Shown here: one piece after another, positions 1-4,763 of the stretch | How positions within the stretch are numbered: position 1 is the first letter of the stretch | Layout of the letters: every line of letters begins with the position of its first letter | Source of the DNA: an uncultured Oscillospiraceae bacterium | GTDB lineage: Bacteria > Bacillota > Clostridia > Oscillospirales > Oscillospiraceae | Reading direction: 5' to 3' | Length of the DNA stretch: 6,672 bases | NCBI GenBank assembly: GCA_958426425.1 | Contig: CATZYY010000133.1 | Location: 1 to 6,672 of the forward strand | Made by a program: the position numbers and the translations under genes | The notes under the pieces: model-generated | Seen by the model: only the letters and a program-made list of their open reading frames with translations | Databases searched by the model: none | Told to the model about the DNA's origin: nothing

Positions 1-210
1 CTGGAGCCGGTCCTCCTCCCCCTCCGACGGGGACTGGGGCATCTGGGCCGCCGTGTTGCCGCCGTAGCTGCCGCTGTCGGCCGCCTCCTCCGTGGCGGCC
101 ATGTCTTCCGAGACAGCGGTACTGGATGCCGTGTCGGTGCCCCCTCCGCAGCCGGTCATAAGGCTCACCAGCAGCAACAGCGCCGCCAACAGGGTAAGTC
201 CGCGCTTCAT
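1..210 (-). CDS. Lipoprotein N-terminus (partial, runs off window edge)
   Basis: The first 70 residues of an exported lipoprotein are present; the rest lies beyond base 1. The ATG at 210-208 follows an excellent ribosome site (AAGGAGGAG, about 5 bases upstream), which fixes the start. The protein begins MKRG, followed by a hydrophobic stretch (residues 5-18) and a lipobox MTGC with C21 as the predicted lipidated cysteine. After it comes a low-complexity linker rich in Ser, Thr, Ala, Glu and Gly, typical of a tether between membrane and an extracellular domain. No folded domain is reached. The Gly/Tyr/Asn/Thr linker resembles clostridial DUF4349 lipoproteins, but this is only an impression from the N-terminus. 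An ECF-sigma-like promoter lies about 50 bases upstream, suggesting envelope-stress or surface regulation. Lipoprotein identity is firm; function is not. Confidence 0.85.
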   Translation of the reverse strand, partial: MKRGLTLLAALLLLVSLMTGCGGGTDTASSTAVSEDMAATEEAADSGSYGGNTAAQMPQSPSEGEEDRLQ

Positions 211-266
211 GTCAGCTCCTCCTTCTCTGTTCATCCGTTCTTCCTTTGCGGTCATTTGTCTGTATA

Positions 267-292
267 GACGAGATTTTTCCGGATAGGTTTCG
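267..292 (-). promoter_or_regulatory. ECF-sigma-type promoter of the lipoprotein gene
   Basis: Read on the minus strand, CGAAAC (292-287) is followed by exactly 16 bases and then CGTC (270-267). This is the known layout of Bacillus SigW/SigM-type promoters (GAAAC, 16-17 bases, CGTC or CGTA). A T-rich run lies just upstream of the -35 box (301-307 read as T7), as is common for this class. Transcription would start near 260, leaving about 50 bases of leader before the lipoprotein ATG. I see no good sigma-A promoter for this gene. The match is by eye and no sigma factor gene is visible in the window. Confidence 0.6.
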
Positions 293-330
293 TCCACCGC
301 AAAAAAAGTGGGGGCATTTTCTCAGGGCGG

Positions 331-359
331 TTGCCTTTTCTTTGCGAGAGATGTAAAAT
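331..359 (+). promoter_or_regulatory. Sigma-A-like promoter of the hydroxy-acid-oxidase-like gene
   Basis: TTGCCT (331-336) and TAAAAT (354-359) are separated by 17 bases, a good housekeeping promoter. Transcription would start near 366, giving a leader of about 52 bases. It points away from the ECF-type promoter of the lipoprotein, and the two -35 boxes are about 38 bases apart, so they need not interfere. Confidence 0.6.
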
Positions 360-373
360 GTTGCCGTATGAAA

Positions 374-388
374 GCCCGCACGGCGGGC
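374..388 (+). other. Leader hairpin before the hydroxy-acid-oxidase-like gene
   Basis: GCCCGC (374-379) and GCGGGC (383-388) form a 6-bp all-GC stem with a 3-base loop, inside the predicted 5' leader and 13 bases before the ribosome site at 402-406. There is no U-run after it, so it is not a terminator. It could stabilise the mRNA. I see no recognised riboswitch. Confidence 0.4.
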
Positions 389-417
389 AGCAATCCGATT
401 CGGAGGGGAAACGTATT

Positions 418-1437
418 ATGACATATCAGGAAGTTCTGGAAAACGCCAGGGGCAACATCGGCCCCTTCTGCAAGGCCTGCCCGGTGTGCAACGGTCTTGC
501 CTGCAAGAACACCATTCCCGGCCCCGGCGCCAAGGGCATCGGCACCGGCTTCATCCGCAACTATCAGAAGTGGCAGGAGCTGTGCGTCAACATGGACACC
601 ATCTGTGAGAACAAATCCGTGGACACCTCCATGGAGCTGTTCGGCAAGACCTTCGCCCTGCCGGTGTTTGCCGCCCCGGTGGGCGCCATGCAGCTGCACT
701 ACGGCGACAAGTACGACGACCTTCAGTATAACGAGATCCTGGTCTCCGCCTGCGCCAAGGCCGGCATCGCCGCCTTCACCGGCGACGGTACCAACCCGGC
801 GGTGGTGGAAGGCGCCGTGAAGGCCATCGCTGAAAACGCCGGTCTGGGCGTGCCCACCATCAAGCCCTGGGACGTGAACACCCTGCAGACCAAGATGGAC
901 CTGGTCCGCTCCGCCGACCCCTTCGCCGTGGCCATGGACATTGACGCGGCGGGCCTGCCCTTCCTGAAGAACCTGACCCCGCCCGCCGGCAGCAAGACTG
1001 TGGAGGAGCTGCGGGACGTGGTCAAAATGGCCGGCAAGCCCTTCATCCTCAAGGGCATCATGACGGTCCGGGGCGCTCAGAAGGCCCTGGAGGCCGGCGC
1101 CAGCGGCATCGTGGTGTCCAACCACGGCGGCCGGGTGCTGGATCAGTGCCCCTCCACTGCCGAGGTGCTGCCCGCCATTGTGGACGCCGTGGGCGGCAAG
1201 CTGACCATTCTGGTGGACGGCGGCATCCGCTCCGGCATGGATGTGTTCAAGGCCCTGGCCCTGGGCGCCGACGGCGTGCTGATCGGCCGGCCCTTCGTCA
1301 CCATGGTCTACGGCGCCGGCGCGGAGGGCGTTCAGACCTATGTGGACAAGCTGAAAGCGGAGCTGGCCGACACCATGGCCATGTGCGGCGCCCACAGCAT
1401 CGCCGACATCAACCGCTCCATGCTCTACGGCTTCTGA
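418..1437 (+). CDS. FMN-dependent alpha-hydroxy-acid oxidase/dehydrogenase-like protein
   Basis: A 339-residue cytoplasmic TIM-barrel flavoprotein of the lactate/glycolate oxidase superfamily, usually annotated in Clostridia as alpha-hydroxy-acid oxidizing protein. The start at 418 follows GGAGGGG (402-408); an in-frame extension upstream would begin inside the promoter. C-terminal motifs are canonical: FILKG with K212; SNHGGR with catalytic His236 and substrate-binding Arg239; VDGGIRSG (D268, R271), VFKALALGADGVLIGRP and R291 for the FMN phosphate. The N-terminal half differs. Four cysteines form C18-x2-C21-x2-C24-x4-C29, and the QLY-type tyrosine region before strand 4 is replaced by VPTIKPW, although D174/D176 remain. 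So FMN binding and hydride abstraction from a 2-hydroxy acid are well supported, but the substrate and electron acceptor are not. In an anaerobe it probably acts as a dehydrogenase rather than an oxidase. It is monocistronic, with its own promoter and a downstream terminator. Confidence 0.9.
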   Translation: MTYQEVLENARGNIGPFCKACPVCNGLACKNTIPGPGAKGIGTGFIRNYQKWQELCVNMDTICENKSVDTSMELFGKTFALPVFAAPVGAMQLHYGDKYDDLQYNEILVSACAKAGIAAFTGDGTNPAVVEGAVKAIAENAGLGVPTIKPWDVNTLQTKMDLVRSADPFAVAMDIDAAGLPFLKNLTPPAGSKTVEELRDVVKMAGKPFILKGIMTVRGAQKALEAGASGIVVSNHGGRVLDQCPSTAEVLPAIVDAVGGKLTILVDGGIRSGMDVFKALALGADGVLIGRPFVTMVYGAGAEGVQTYVDKLKAELADTMAMCGAHSIADINRSMLYGF

Positions 1438-1456
1438 GTCCACTCCCCTTACGAAA

Positions 1457-1490
1457 ACGCGCCCCTGGAGCTTTTGCTCCAGGGGCGCGT
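1457..1490. terminator. Bidirectional terminator between convergent genes
   Basis: A perfect 15-bp stem (1457-1471 with 1476-1490, containing CGCCCCTGGAGC) encloses a TTTT loop. It lies 19 bases after the hydroxy-acid-oxidase-like stop and 17 bases after the convergent thioesterase stop. On the minus strand the stem runs into TTTTCGT; on the plus strand the T-run is poor. It most likely serves both genes and works better for the thioesterase. Confidence 0.8.
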
Positions 1491-1507
1491 ATCCATTCTG
1501 TTCAGAT

Positions 1508-2257
1508 TCAGAACTCACACCGGCAGGTGAAGCAGGTGCCGCCCGGGCCGATGGCCTCCAGGAGGTAGGCGTCGGCGCCGTCCCGGCAGCCCAGCAGCCG
1601 CAGCTGCTGACCCAGGGTAGCCTCCCGGCTGTAATTGATGTAAAAGGCGCTGGGGGCCCGCTCCTGCAGGTCCGGGGGCAGAAAGTCCCAGGCGATGTCG
1701 CCGTAATTGCCGCTGTACACATGGCCGTTGCCGTCCAGGTCCGACCAGTAGACCGGGCGGGTACCCAGCTCTTCCAGCCCCTGCCGGGGCAGGGCCACCT
1801 TCCGGGTGGGCGGGCAGTCGATGGCCACCGGGCAGGTGGTAAGCGGCTTGGCGGTGAAGCTCTCCGGCCGGGCAATGCGCCGGGTCTCCGGGTCCACCAG
1901 CACCCAGTCGCTGCGGATGGCGCAGCGCAGCTTCCCGGCCTGGTCCCGCATCTCATACACCCGCTGCATGTGGGCGCCCTTGGTGCCGTCCTCCCAGGTG
2001 GTCACGTCCAGCACGTCCCGGACCCTGGGGCAGTCGTGGATCTTCAGGGCGATCCGGGACAGGAGGAACACCTCCCGCATGGCCCAGAGCTTCTCGTGGG
2101 TCAGGCCCCGGGCGTCGTAGTCGTATCCGGCCATGGCCGCCGCAAGGCTCAGCAGCGTGCTGACCCGCACCCGCTGGTGCTGGTCGCAGCAGGCAAAATT
2201 CATCTCCTCCTGACGGGAGTAGCTGTTCTCCGTCAGGCTCTGCCGAAAGCAGTCCAT
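1508..2257 (-). CDS. Acyl-ACP thioesterase (FatA/FatB-like, double hotdog)
   Basis: A 249-residue cytoplasmic enzyme that hydrolyses acyl-acyl carrier protein to free fatty acid and ACP. The length fits bacterial stand-alone members of the plant FatA/FatB-like family (two hotdog domains, roughly 1-135 and 150-249). The first domain has the hallmark long helix and the region around residues 60-70 (REVFLLSRIALKI). The second carries the catalytic signature SDLDGNGHVYSGNY, with D175, N177 and H179 matching the DxNxHVNN motif of plant enzymes, and E212 in the following FYINYSREA strand fits the fourth catalytic residue. The tail has a CxxCxC pattern (C242, C245, C247), probably just the last beta strand. 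The ATG at 2257 sits closely after GGAGGAGG; a 5-bp hairpin (2270-2274 with 2281-2285) abuts that site. The gene has its own promoter, divergent from ridA. Chain-length preference cannot be read. Confidence 0.9.
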   Translation of the reverse strand: MDCFRQSLTENSYSRQEEMNFACCDQHQRVRVSTLLSLAAAMAGYDYDARGLTHEKLWAMREVFLLSRIALKIHDCPRVRDVLDVTTWEDGTKGAHMQRVYEMRDQAGKLRCAIRSDWVLVDPETRRIARPESFTAKPLTTCPVAIDCPPTRKVALPRQGLEELGTRPVYWSDLDGNGHVYSGNYGDIAWDFLPPDLQERAPSAFYINYSREATLGQQLRLLGCRDGADAYLLEAIGPGGTCFTCRCEF

Positions 2258-2305
2258 ACATCCTCCTCCGGCCCCTGTTCGGGCCTTACTTCGTTTTTCC
2301 CGTTT

Positions 2306-2334
2306 ATAATATCATAATTCCCCTCCGGGCTCAA
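2306..2334 (-). promoter_or_regulatory. Promoter of the acyl-ACP thioesterase gene
   Basis: On the minus strand TTGAGC (2334-2329) and TATTAT (2311-2306) are 17 bases apart, and TGA directly before the -10 box makes an extended -10. Transcription would start near 2299, giving a leader of about 42 bases. The -35 box lies only 10 bases from the -35 box of the divergent ridA promoter. Confidence 0.7.
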
Positions 2335-2344
2335 GGGAGGGCAA

Positions 2345-2372
2345 TTGACTTTTTCCCGCCGTATGGTATGAT
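2345..2372 (+). promoter_or_regulatory. Promoter of ridA
   Basis: TTGACT (2345-2350) and TATGAT (2367-2372), 16 bases apart, with TGG before the -10 box giving an extended -10. This is close to the sigma-A consensus and the strongest-looking promoter in the window. Transcription would start near 2379, about 29 bases before the ATG, with AAGGAGG at 2392-2398 in between. Confidence 0.8.
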
Positions 2373-2407
2373 AGATGTACCTATTCCAGACAAGGAGGAC
2401 GATTCCA

Positions 2408-2782
2408 ATGAATAAGACTGTCATCGAAACCACTGCCGCTCCCGGCGCCATCGGCCCCTATTCCCAGGGCTGGACCGTGGGTGAGCTGGTGTTCACCTCC
2501 GGCCAGATCCCCGTGGACCCCGCCACCGGCGCCGCTCCCGAGGGCATTGCCGCCCAGGCCGAGCAGAGCTGCAAGAACGTGGCCGCCATTCTGGAGGCCG
2601 CCGGCACCAGCCTGGAAGCCGTGGTGAAGACCACCTGCTTCCTGGCGGACATGGGCGACTTCGGCGCTTTCAACGAGGTGTACGCCAAGTACTTCACCTC
2701 CAAGCCCGCCCGCTCCTGCGTGGCGGTGAAGGAGCTGCCCAAGGGCGTGCTGTGCGAGATCGAGGCCATCGCCATCAAGTAA
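2408..2782 (+). CDS. ridA: RidA family reactive enamine/imine deaminase
   Basis: A 124-residue protein, full length for the YjgF/YER057c/UK114 family. RidA hydrolyses the 2-aminoacrylate-type enamines/imines released by PLP enzymes such as serine/threonine dehydratase to 2-keto acids and ammonia, protecting other PLP enzymes. It is a cytoplasmic homotrimer with active sites between subunits. Family motifs are intact: GPYSQG (Y18), TSGQIPVDPATG (S31), KTTCFLADMGDF, N89, PARSCVAV with the key carboxylate-binding Arg102, and CEIEAIAIK with Glu117. The arginine marks the true RidA subfamily. The ATG at 2408 is set by AAGGAGG at 2392-2398; an upstream in-frame ATG at 2375 falls at the predicted transcription start. 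The gene is transcribed alone and is followed by a terminator 14 bases after its stop. Confidence 0.96.
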   Translation: MNKTVIETTAAPGAIGPYSQGWTVGELVFTSGQIPVDPATGAAPEGIAAQAEQSCKNVAAILEAAGTSLEAVVKTTCFLADMGDFGAFNEVYAKYFTSKPARSCVAVKELPKGVLCEIEAIAIK

Positions 2783-2796
2783 ACACTACTCATGAA

Positions 2797-2828
2797 AAAG
2801 GACAGAGGGCTTTCGCCCTCTGTCCTTT
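2797..2828. terminator. Terminator hairpin, copy 1 of an exact 32-bp repeat
   Basis: A perfect 14-bp stem with a TTTC loop (core GGACAGAGGGC / GCCCTCTGTCC), 14 bases after the ridA stop. On the plus strand its T-run is cut short (TTT, then CAGCG). On the minus strand it ends in TTTTT, so this copy is better placed to stop transcripts coming from degV. The identical 32 bases recur at 2991-3022. Confidence 0.85.
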
Positions 2829-2862
2829 CAGCGTGTCGAAAAGGTTTTTTTCGACACGCTGA
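2828..2862. repeat. Palindrome B in the ridA-degV intergenic region
   Basis: A 15-bp perfect inverted repeat (2828-2842 with 2848-2862, containing AGCGTGTCGAAAA) with a 5-base loop. It begins exactly where the terminator copy ends. Its inner motif TGTCGAAAA recurs inverted at 2976-2986. The stem is part GC, part A/T run, and could itself work as a weak terminator. It looks like a dispersed REP-like intergenic palindrome, which is an inference. Confidence 0.6.
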
Positions 2863-2864
2863 GC

Positions 2865-2899
2865 AAGTTTTTTGAACCTTTTGAAGGTTCAAAAAACTT
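2865..2899. repeat. Palindrome C in the ridA-degV intergenic region
   Basis: A 16-bp perfect inverted repeat (2865-2880 with 2884-2899) around a 3-base loop, containing TTTTTTGAACCTT and its complement. Both arms hold A/T runs, so the T-run lies inside the stem and the structure is not a classical terminator. It follows palindrome B by two bases. Confidence 0.6.
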
Positions 2900-2909
2900 A
2901 TGATCAAAA

Positions 2910-2940
2910 ACGAAAGACACCCCTCCTGGGTTTCTTTCGT
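2910..2940. repeat. Palindrome D in the ridA-degV intergenic region
   Basis: ACGAAAGA (2910-2917) pairs with TCTTTCGT (2933-2940), and after one mismatch ACCC (2919-2922) pairs with GGGT (2928-2931) around a CTCCT loop. No T-run follows on the plus strand; on the minus strand TTTTGATC follows, so it could weakly terminate leftward transcripts. It is the third hairpin of the putative element. Confidence 0.5.
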
Positions 2941-2990
2941 AACTATCTTCCTTCCCGTCGCACAAGTTTTCTTCCTTTTTCGACAGTCTC

Positions 2991-3025
2991 AAAGGACAGA
3001 GGGCTTTCGCCCTCTGTCCTTTTTT
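2991..3025. terminator. Terminator hairpin, copy 2 of the 32-bp repeat
   Basis: The bases 2991-3022 are identical to 2797-2828 and in the same orientation (both loops TTTC). Here the stem is followed on the plus strand by a T6 run (3020-3025), so this is the effective rightward terminator for ridA read-through. On the minus strand the T-run is only TTT, then GAG. It also lies downstream of the convergent degV. Confidence 0.85.
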
Positions 3026-3163
3026 CTATGATCGACTGAGCCTCCGGGTCGTCTTCCCGCCTCCGGGAGGCGGTGGGACGGGCAGAGGACCCTGAATGGG
3101 CGGCTGATTTTGCGGCGGCCCCGGCGGGGCAAATGGTCCACAGGGAAAGTCATGCCCCTTCGT
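3026..3163. other. GC-rich intergenic tail downstream of degV, no gene seen
   Basis: Together with the hairpin cluster this completes the 381-base gap between ridA and degV. It contains two small GC hairpins, CCGCCTC/GAGGCGG (3057-3063 with 3067-3073) and GCCCC/GGGGC (3118-3122 with 3126-3130). Neither has a T-run, so neither is a clear terminator. Reading frames here are short and have no recognisable motif or well-placed ribosome site. It may be the 3' untranslated region of degV. Confidence 0.5.
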
Positions 3164-4003
3164 TTATTTCCGCAGGAACACCAGGCCCAGGGTGTCCGGC
3201 CCGCAGTGGCAGAACACCGTGCATCCCACCTTGCCTTCAATGATCTCGCCGAAGCGGCCGTCCTCCTCCAAGATCTGCCGGGCAAGGTCCGTGAGGCCCG
3301 GGGTGCGGCAGGTGTCCACCAGGAAGACCCGGCTGGTGTCGATGTCCGTCCGGCCGTTCAGCCGCTCCCGGACGTACTCGCCCACCACCTTCTCCATGGA
3401 GCCCCGGTACTTCTTCACCACGGACATCTTGCCGTCGATGACCTCAATGCAGGGGTGCAGCTTCAGAAGGTTGGCCCCCAGGGCCGTGACGGCGGAGCAG
3501 CGGCCGCCCTTTTTCATGTAGTCCAGCCGGTCCAGCACGAAGCTGATCTCCACCCGGGGAATCAGATCCTCCAGCAGGGCCAGAATCTCCGCCACGGACT
3601 TGCCGGCTTCAGCGGCCTCTGCCGCCGCCAGCACCACCATGCCGTGGCCCATGCTGAGGTTGCTGGAGTCCACCACATAGACCTCCGGCACCTCCTCCGC
3701 CGCCAGCATGGCGTTCTGGTGGCAGCAGGAAAAGCCCATGCCGATGTTGATGTGGATCACGGCGTCGTACCGCTCCGTCTCCTGACGGAACACGGTCTCG
3801 TAGTCCGCCGCGTTGACGGCGTTGGTGGTGGTGATCTCCCCGCCGGCGTCCACGTGGGCGGCAATGTCGGCGGTGCGGATGTTGATGCCGTCCTGATAGA
3901 GCTTGCCGGCCTTGACGATGCCCAGGGGCAGGACGGTGATGTTGTGCTGTTCCAGCAGCTCCGCCGGCAGATCGCAGGTGGAGTCGGTGGTAATTTTAAT
4001 CAT
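3164..4003 (-). CDS. DegV family fatty-acid-binding protein (FakB-like)
   Basis: A 279-residue soluble protein, normal DegV length. The family binds one fatty acid in a buried pocket; FakB members present it to the kinase FakA to make acyl-phosphate. Features in order: TDSTCDLP (6-13) at the N-terminus; GEITTTNA (55-62) where many members have TSQP; INIGMGFSCCHQNA (85-98) for the usual SSGLSGTYQSA region; VVDSSNLSMGHG (110-121); FVLDRLDYMKKGGR (155-168), the family hallmark; and HCGPD (266-270), matching the HxGPG motif whose His contacts the fatty-acid carboxylate. The ATG at 4003 has AAAGGAG just upstream; an ORF extension to 4180 would run through the promoter and the preceding terminator. 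Nine cysteines is a high count. FakA and its partner are not in the window, so a role in fatty-acid activation is inferred from the family only. Confidence 0.92.
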   Translation of the reverse strand: MIKITTDSTCDLPAELLEQHNITVLPLGIVKAGKLYQDGINIRTADIAAHVDAGGEITTTNAVNAADYETVFRQETERYDAVIHINIGMGFSCCHQNAMLAAEEVPEVYVVDSSNLSMGHGMVVLAAAEAAEAGKSVAEILALLEDLIPRVEISFVLDRLDYMKKGGRCSAVTALGANLLKLHPCIEVIDGKMSVVKKYRGSMEKVVGEYVRERLNGRTDIDTSRVFLVDTCRTPGLTDLARQILEEDGRFGEIIEGKVGCTVFCHCGPDTLGLVFLRK

Positions 4004-4074
4004 ACGGTTCTCCTTTTCCAAAATCCGGCGCCCCTCCTTTCCGCAGGTGGGCGGCTCGGACCATATTCCATGCG

Positions 4075-4103
4075 ATTCTATCACAGTCTCTCCGGAATTT
4101 CCA
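4075..4103 (-). promoter_or_regulatory. Candidate promoter of degV
   Basis: On the minus strand an extended -10, TGA then TAGAAT (4080-4075), has a weak -35 (TGGAAA, 4103-4098) 17 bases upstream. Transcription would start near 4068, leaving about 65 bases before the ATG. It lies between the terminator of the ABC operon and degV, which supports separate transcription of degV. Confidence 0.5.
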
Positions 4104-4126
4104 GTCCTAACAAATACTTTTCCGCC

Positions 4127-4169
4127 AAAAATACGGCGCAGACCCTGGAAAAAACAGAGCCTGCGCCGT
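4127..4169 (-). terminator. Terminator of the ABC importer operon
   Basis: ACGGCGCAG (4133-4141) pairs perfectly with CTGCGCCGT (4161-4169), with further inner pairing of CTG (4145-4147) to CAG (4155-4157). On the minus strand the stem is followed by ATTTTT (4132-4127). It starts 18 bases after the ATPase stop codon. The plus strand has no T-run, so it is directional and separates the operon from degV. Confidence 0.85.
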
Positions 4170-4187
4170 TCAGAAATCATAAAGGCC

Positions 4188-4763
4188 TCAAAGCCGTTCC
4201 ACCCGGGCGCCCAGGGCCTGGGCGTCGGCGGCGTCGTGGCTCGCCAGCAGCAGGATGCGCCCCGCAGACAGCCGCCCCACCGCCTCCAGGCACCGCTTCC
4301 GGCTCTCGCCGTCCAGGCCGGTGAAGGGCTCGTCCAGGGCCAGGGCCTGTGCAGGCGACAGCAGGGCTCGGATCAGGGTCAGCCGCCGCTTCATGCCGCC
4401 GGAGTAGTCCCGTACCCGCTTGTCCCCCACCTCGTTCAGACCCAGCTCCGCCAGCAGGGCGGCGGCCTTCCTCTCGTCCAGGCCGGGCCCCAGGGCAAAG
4501 CGGAGATTGCCCAGGGCATCCAGGTGCTCCAGCAGCCGGTCCTCCTGGAACACGGCGGCCCACCGCAGGTCCGGCGGCGCCGTCACACGGCCCCGGTCCG
4601 GCCGCTCCAGGCCCAGGAAAATCCGCAGCAGCGTGGTCTTTCCGGCGCCGGAGGGGGCCATGAGGCACACCGGCTCCCCCTCCGTCACCGTCAGGCTCAC
4701 GTCCCGCAGGACCTCCACGCCGCCGTAGGACTTCCACAGGTGCTGTGCAGCGATCTGCTTCAC
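4188..4763 (-). CDS. ABC importer ATPase (NitT/TauT type)
   Basis: A 191-residue ATP-binding subunit that would power the permease encoded just upstream. All nucleotide-binding motifs are present: Walker A APSGAGKTT (36-44, K42; the first Gly is Ala), Q-loop FQEDRLL with Q73, signature YSGGMKRR (120-127), Walker B ALALDEPF (D144, E145), D-loop GLD (149-151) and switch His176 in ASHD. It is shorter than SsuB/TauB-type ATPases of about 240-260 residues and stops soon after the H-loop; the closely following terminator suggests the short form is natural, not a truncation. The start is GTG at 4763-4761, overlapping the permease stop as GTGA. There is only a weak ribosome site, so translation is probably coupled to the permease. 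Substrate cannot be told from this subunit. Confidence 0.93.
   Translation of the reverse strand: MKQIAAQHLWKSYGGVEVLRDVSLTVTEGEPVCLMAPSGAGKTTLLRIFLGLERPDRGRVTAPPDLRWAAVFQEDRLLEHLDALGNLRFALGPGLDERKAAALLAELGLNEVGDKRVRDYSGGMKRRLTLIRALLSPAQALALDEPFTGLDGESRKRCLEAVGRLSAGRILLLASHDAADAQALGARVERL

Larger units (their letters stand above)
2829..2990. mobile_element. Putative palindromic miniature element, non-coding
   Basis: A 162-bp segment lies between two exact 32-bp terminator copies. It is visibly more AT-rich than the genes, has no credible ORF, and consists largely of hairpins (2828-2862, 2865-2899, 2910-2940). Its ends carry an imperfect inverted repeat: TGTCGAAAAGG (2834-2844) and the complement of TGTCGAAAAAGG (2975-2986). 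Because the left terminator copy keeps only the left A-run and the right copy only the right T-run, the segment seems to have split a single terminator. A 32-bp target duplication is long for a transposon, so slippage or recombination between repeats is a real alternative. It encodes no transposase, so movement would need one supplied in trans. Confidence 0.4.

Noticed and set aside
331..417. Longer N-terminus for the FMN enzyme starting at 331
   Set aside because: The start would coincide with the -35 box and the frame runs through the promoter and leader. The ATG at 418 has a proper ribosome site and matches the family N-terminus.
418..1437. Type 2 isopentenyl diphosphate isomerase
   Set aside because: It is also an FMN TIM-barrel of similar length, but the QSMTGG-type isomerase motif is absent and the SNHGGR hydroxy-acid-oxidase motif with His236 and Arg239 is present.
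322..1956. 544-residue minus-strand open frame
   Set aside because: It runs antisense across the FMN enzyme gene and then through part of the thioesterase in another frame. Composition is Gly/Ala/His/Val-rich shadow sequence with no ribosome site or domain.
2375..2407. ATG at 2375 as the ridA start
   Set aside because: It lies between the -10 box and the predicted transcription start and has no ribosome site. The ATG at 2408 follows AAGGAGG and gives the normal 124-residue length.
2458..2907. 149-residue minus-strand open frame
   Set aside because: It is antisense to ridA and starts inside palindromic repeats; no family resemblance.
2797..3022. CRISPR-like array from the repeated 32-bp unit
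   Set aside because: There are only two copies 162 bp apart, the unit is a full terminator hairpin, and the sequence between is itself palindromic. No cas genes.
4004..4180. 59-residue N-terminal extension of DegV
   Set aside because: It would start before the operon terminator and run through the degV promoter. DegV proteins normally begin with a short strand like MIKITTDS, as at 4003.
3110..4324. 404-residue plus-strand open frame
   Set aside because: It is antisense to degV and crosses the degV promoter, the operon terminator and the ATPase 3' end. The real degV motifs are on the minus strand, so this is a high-GC shadow.
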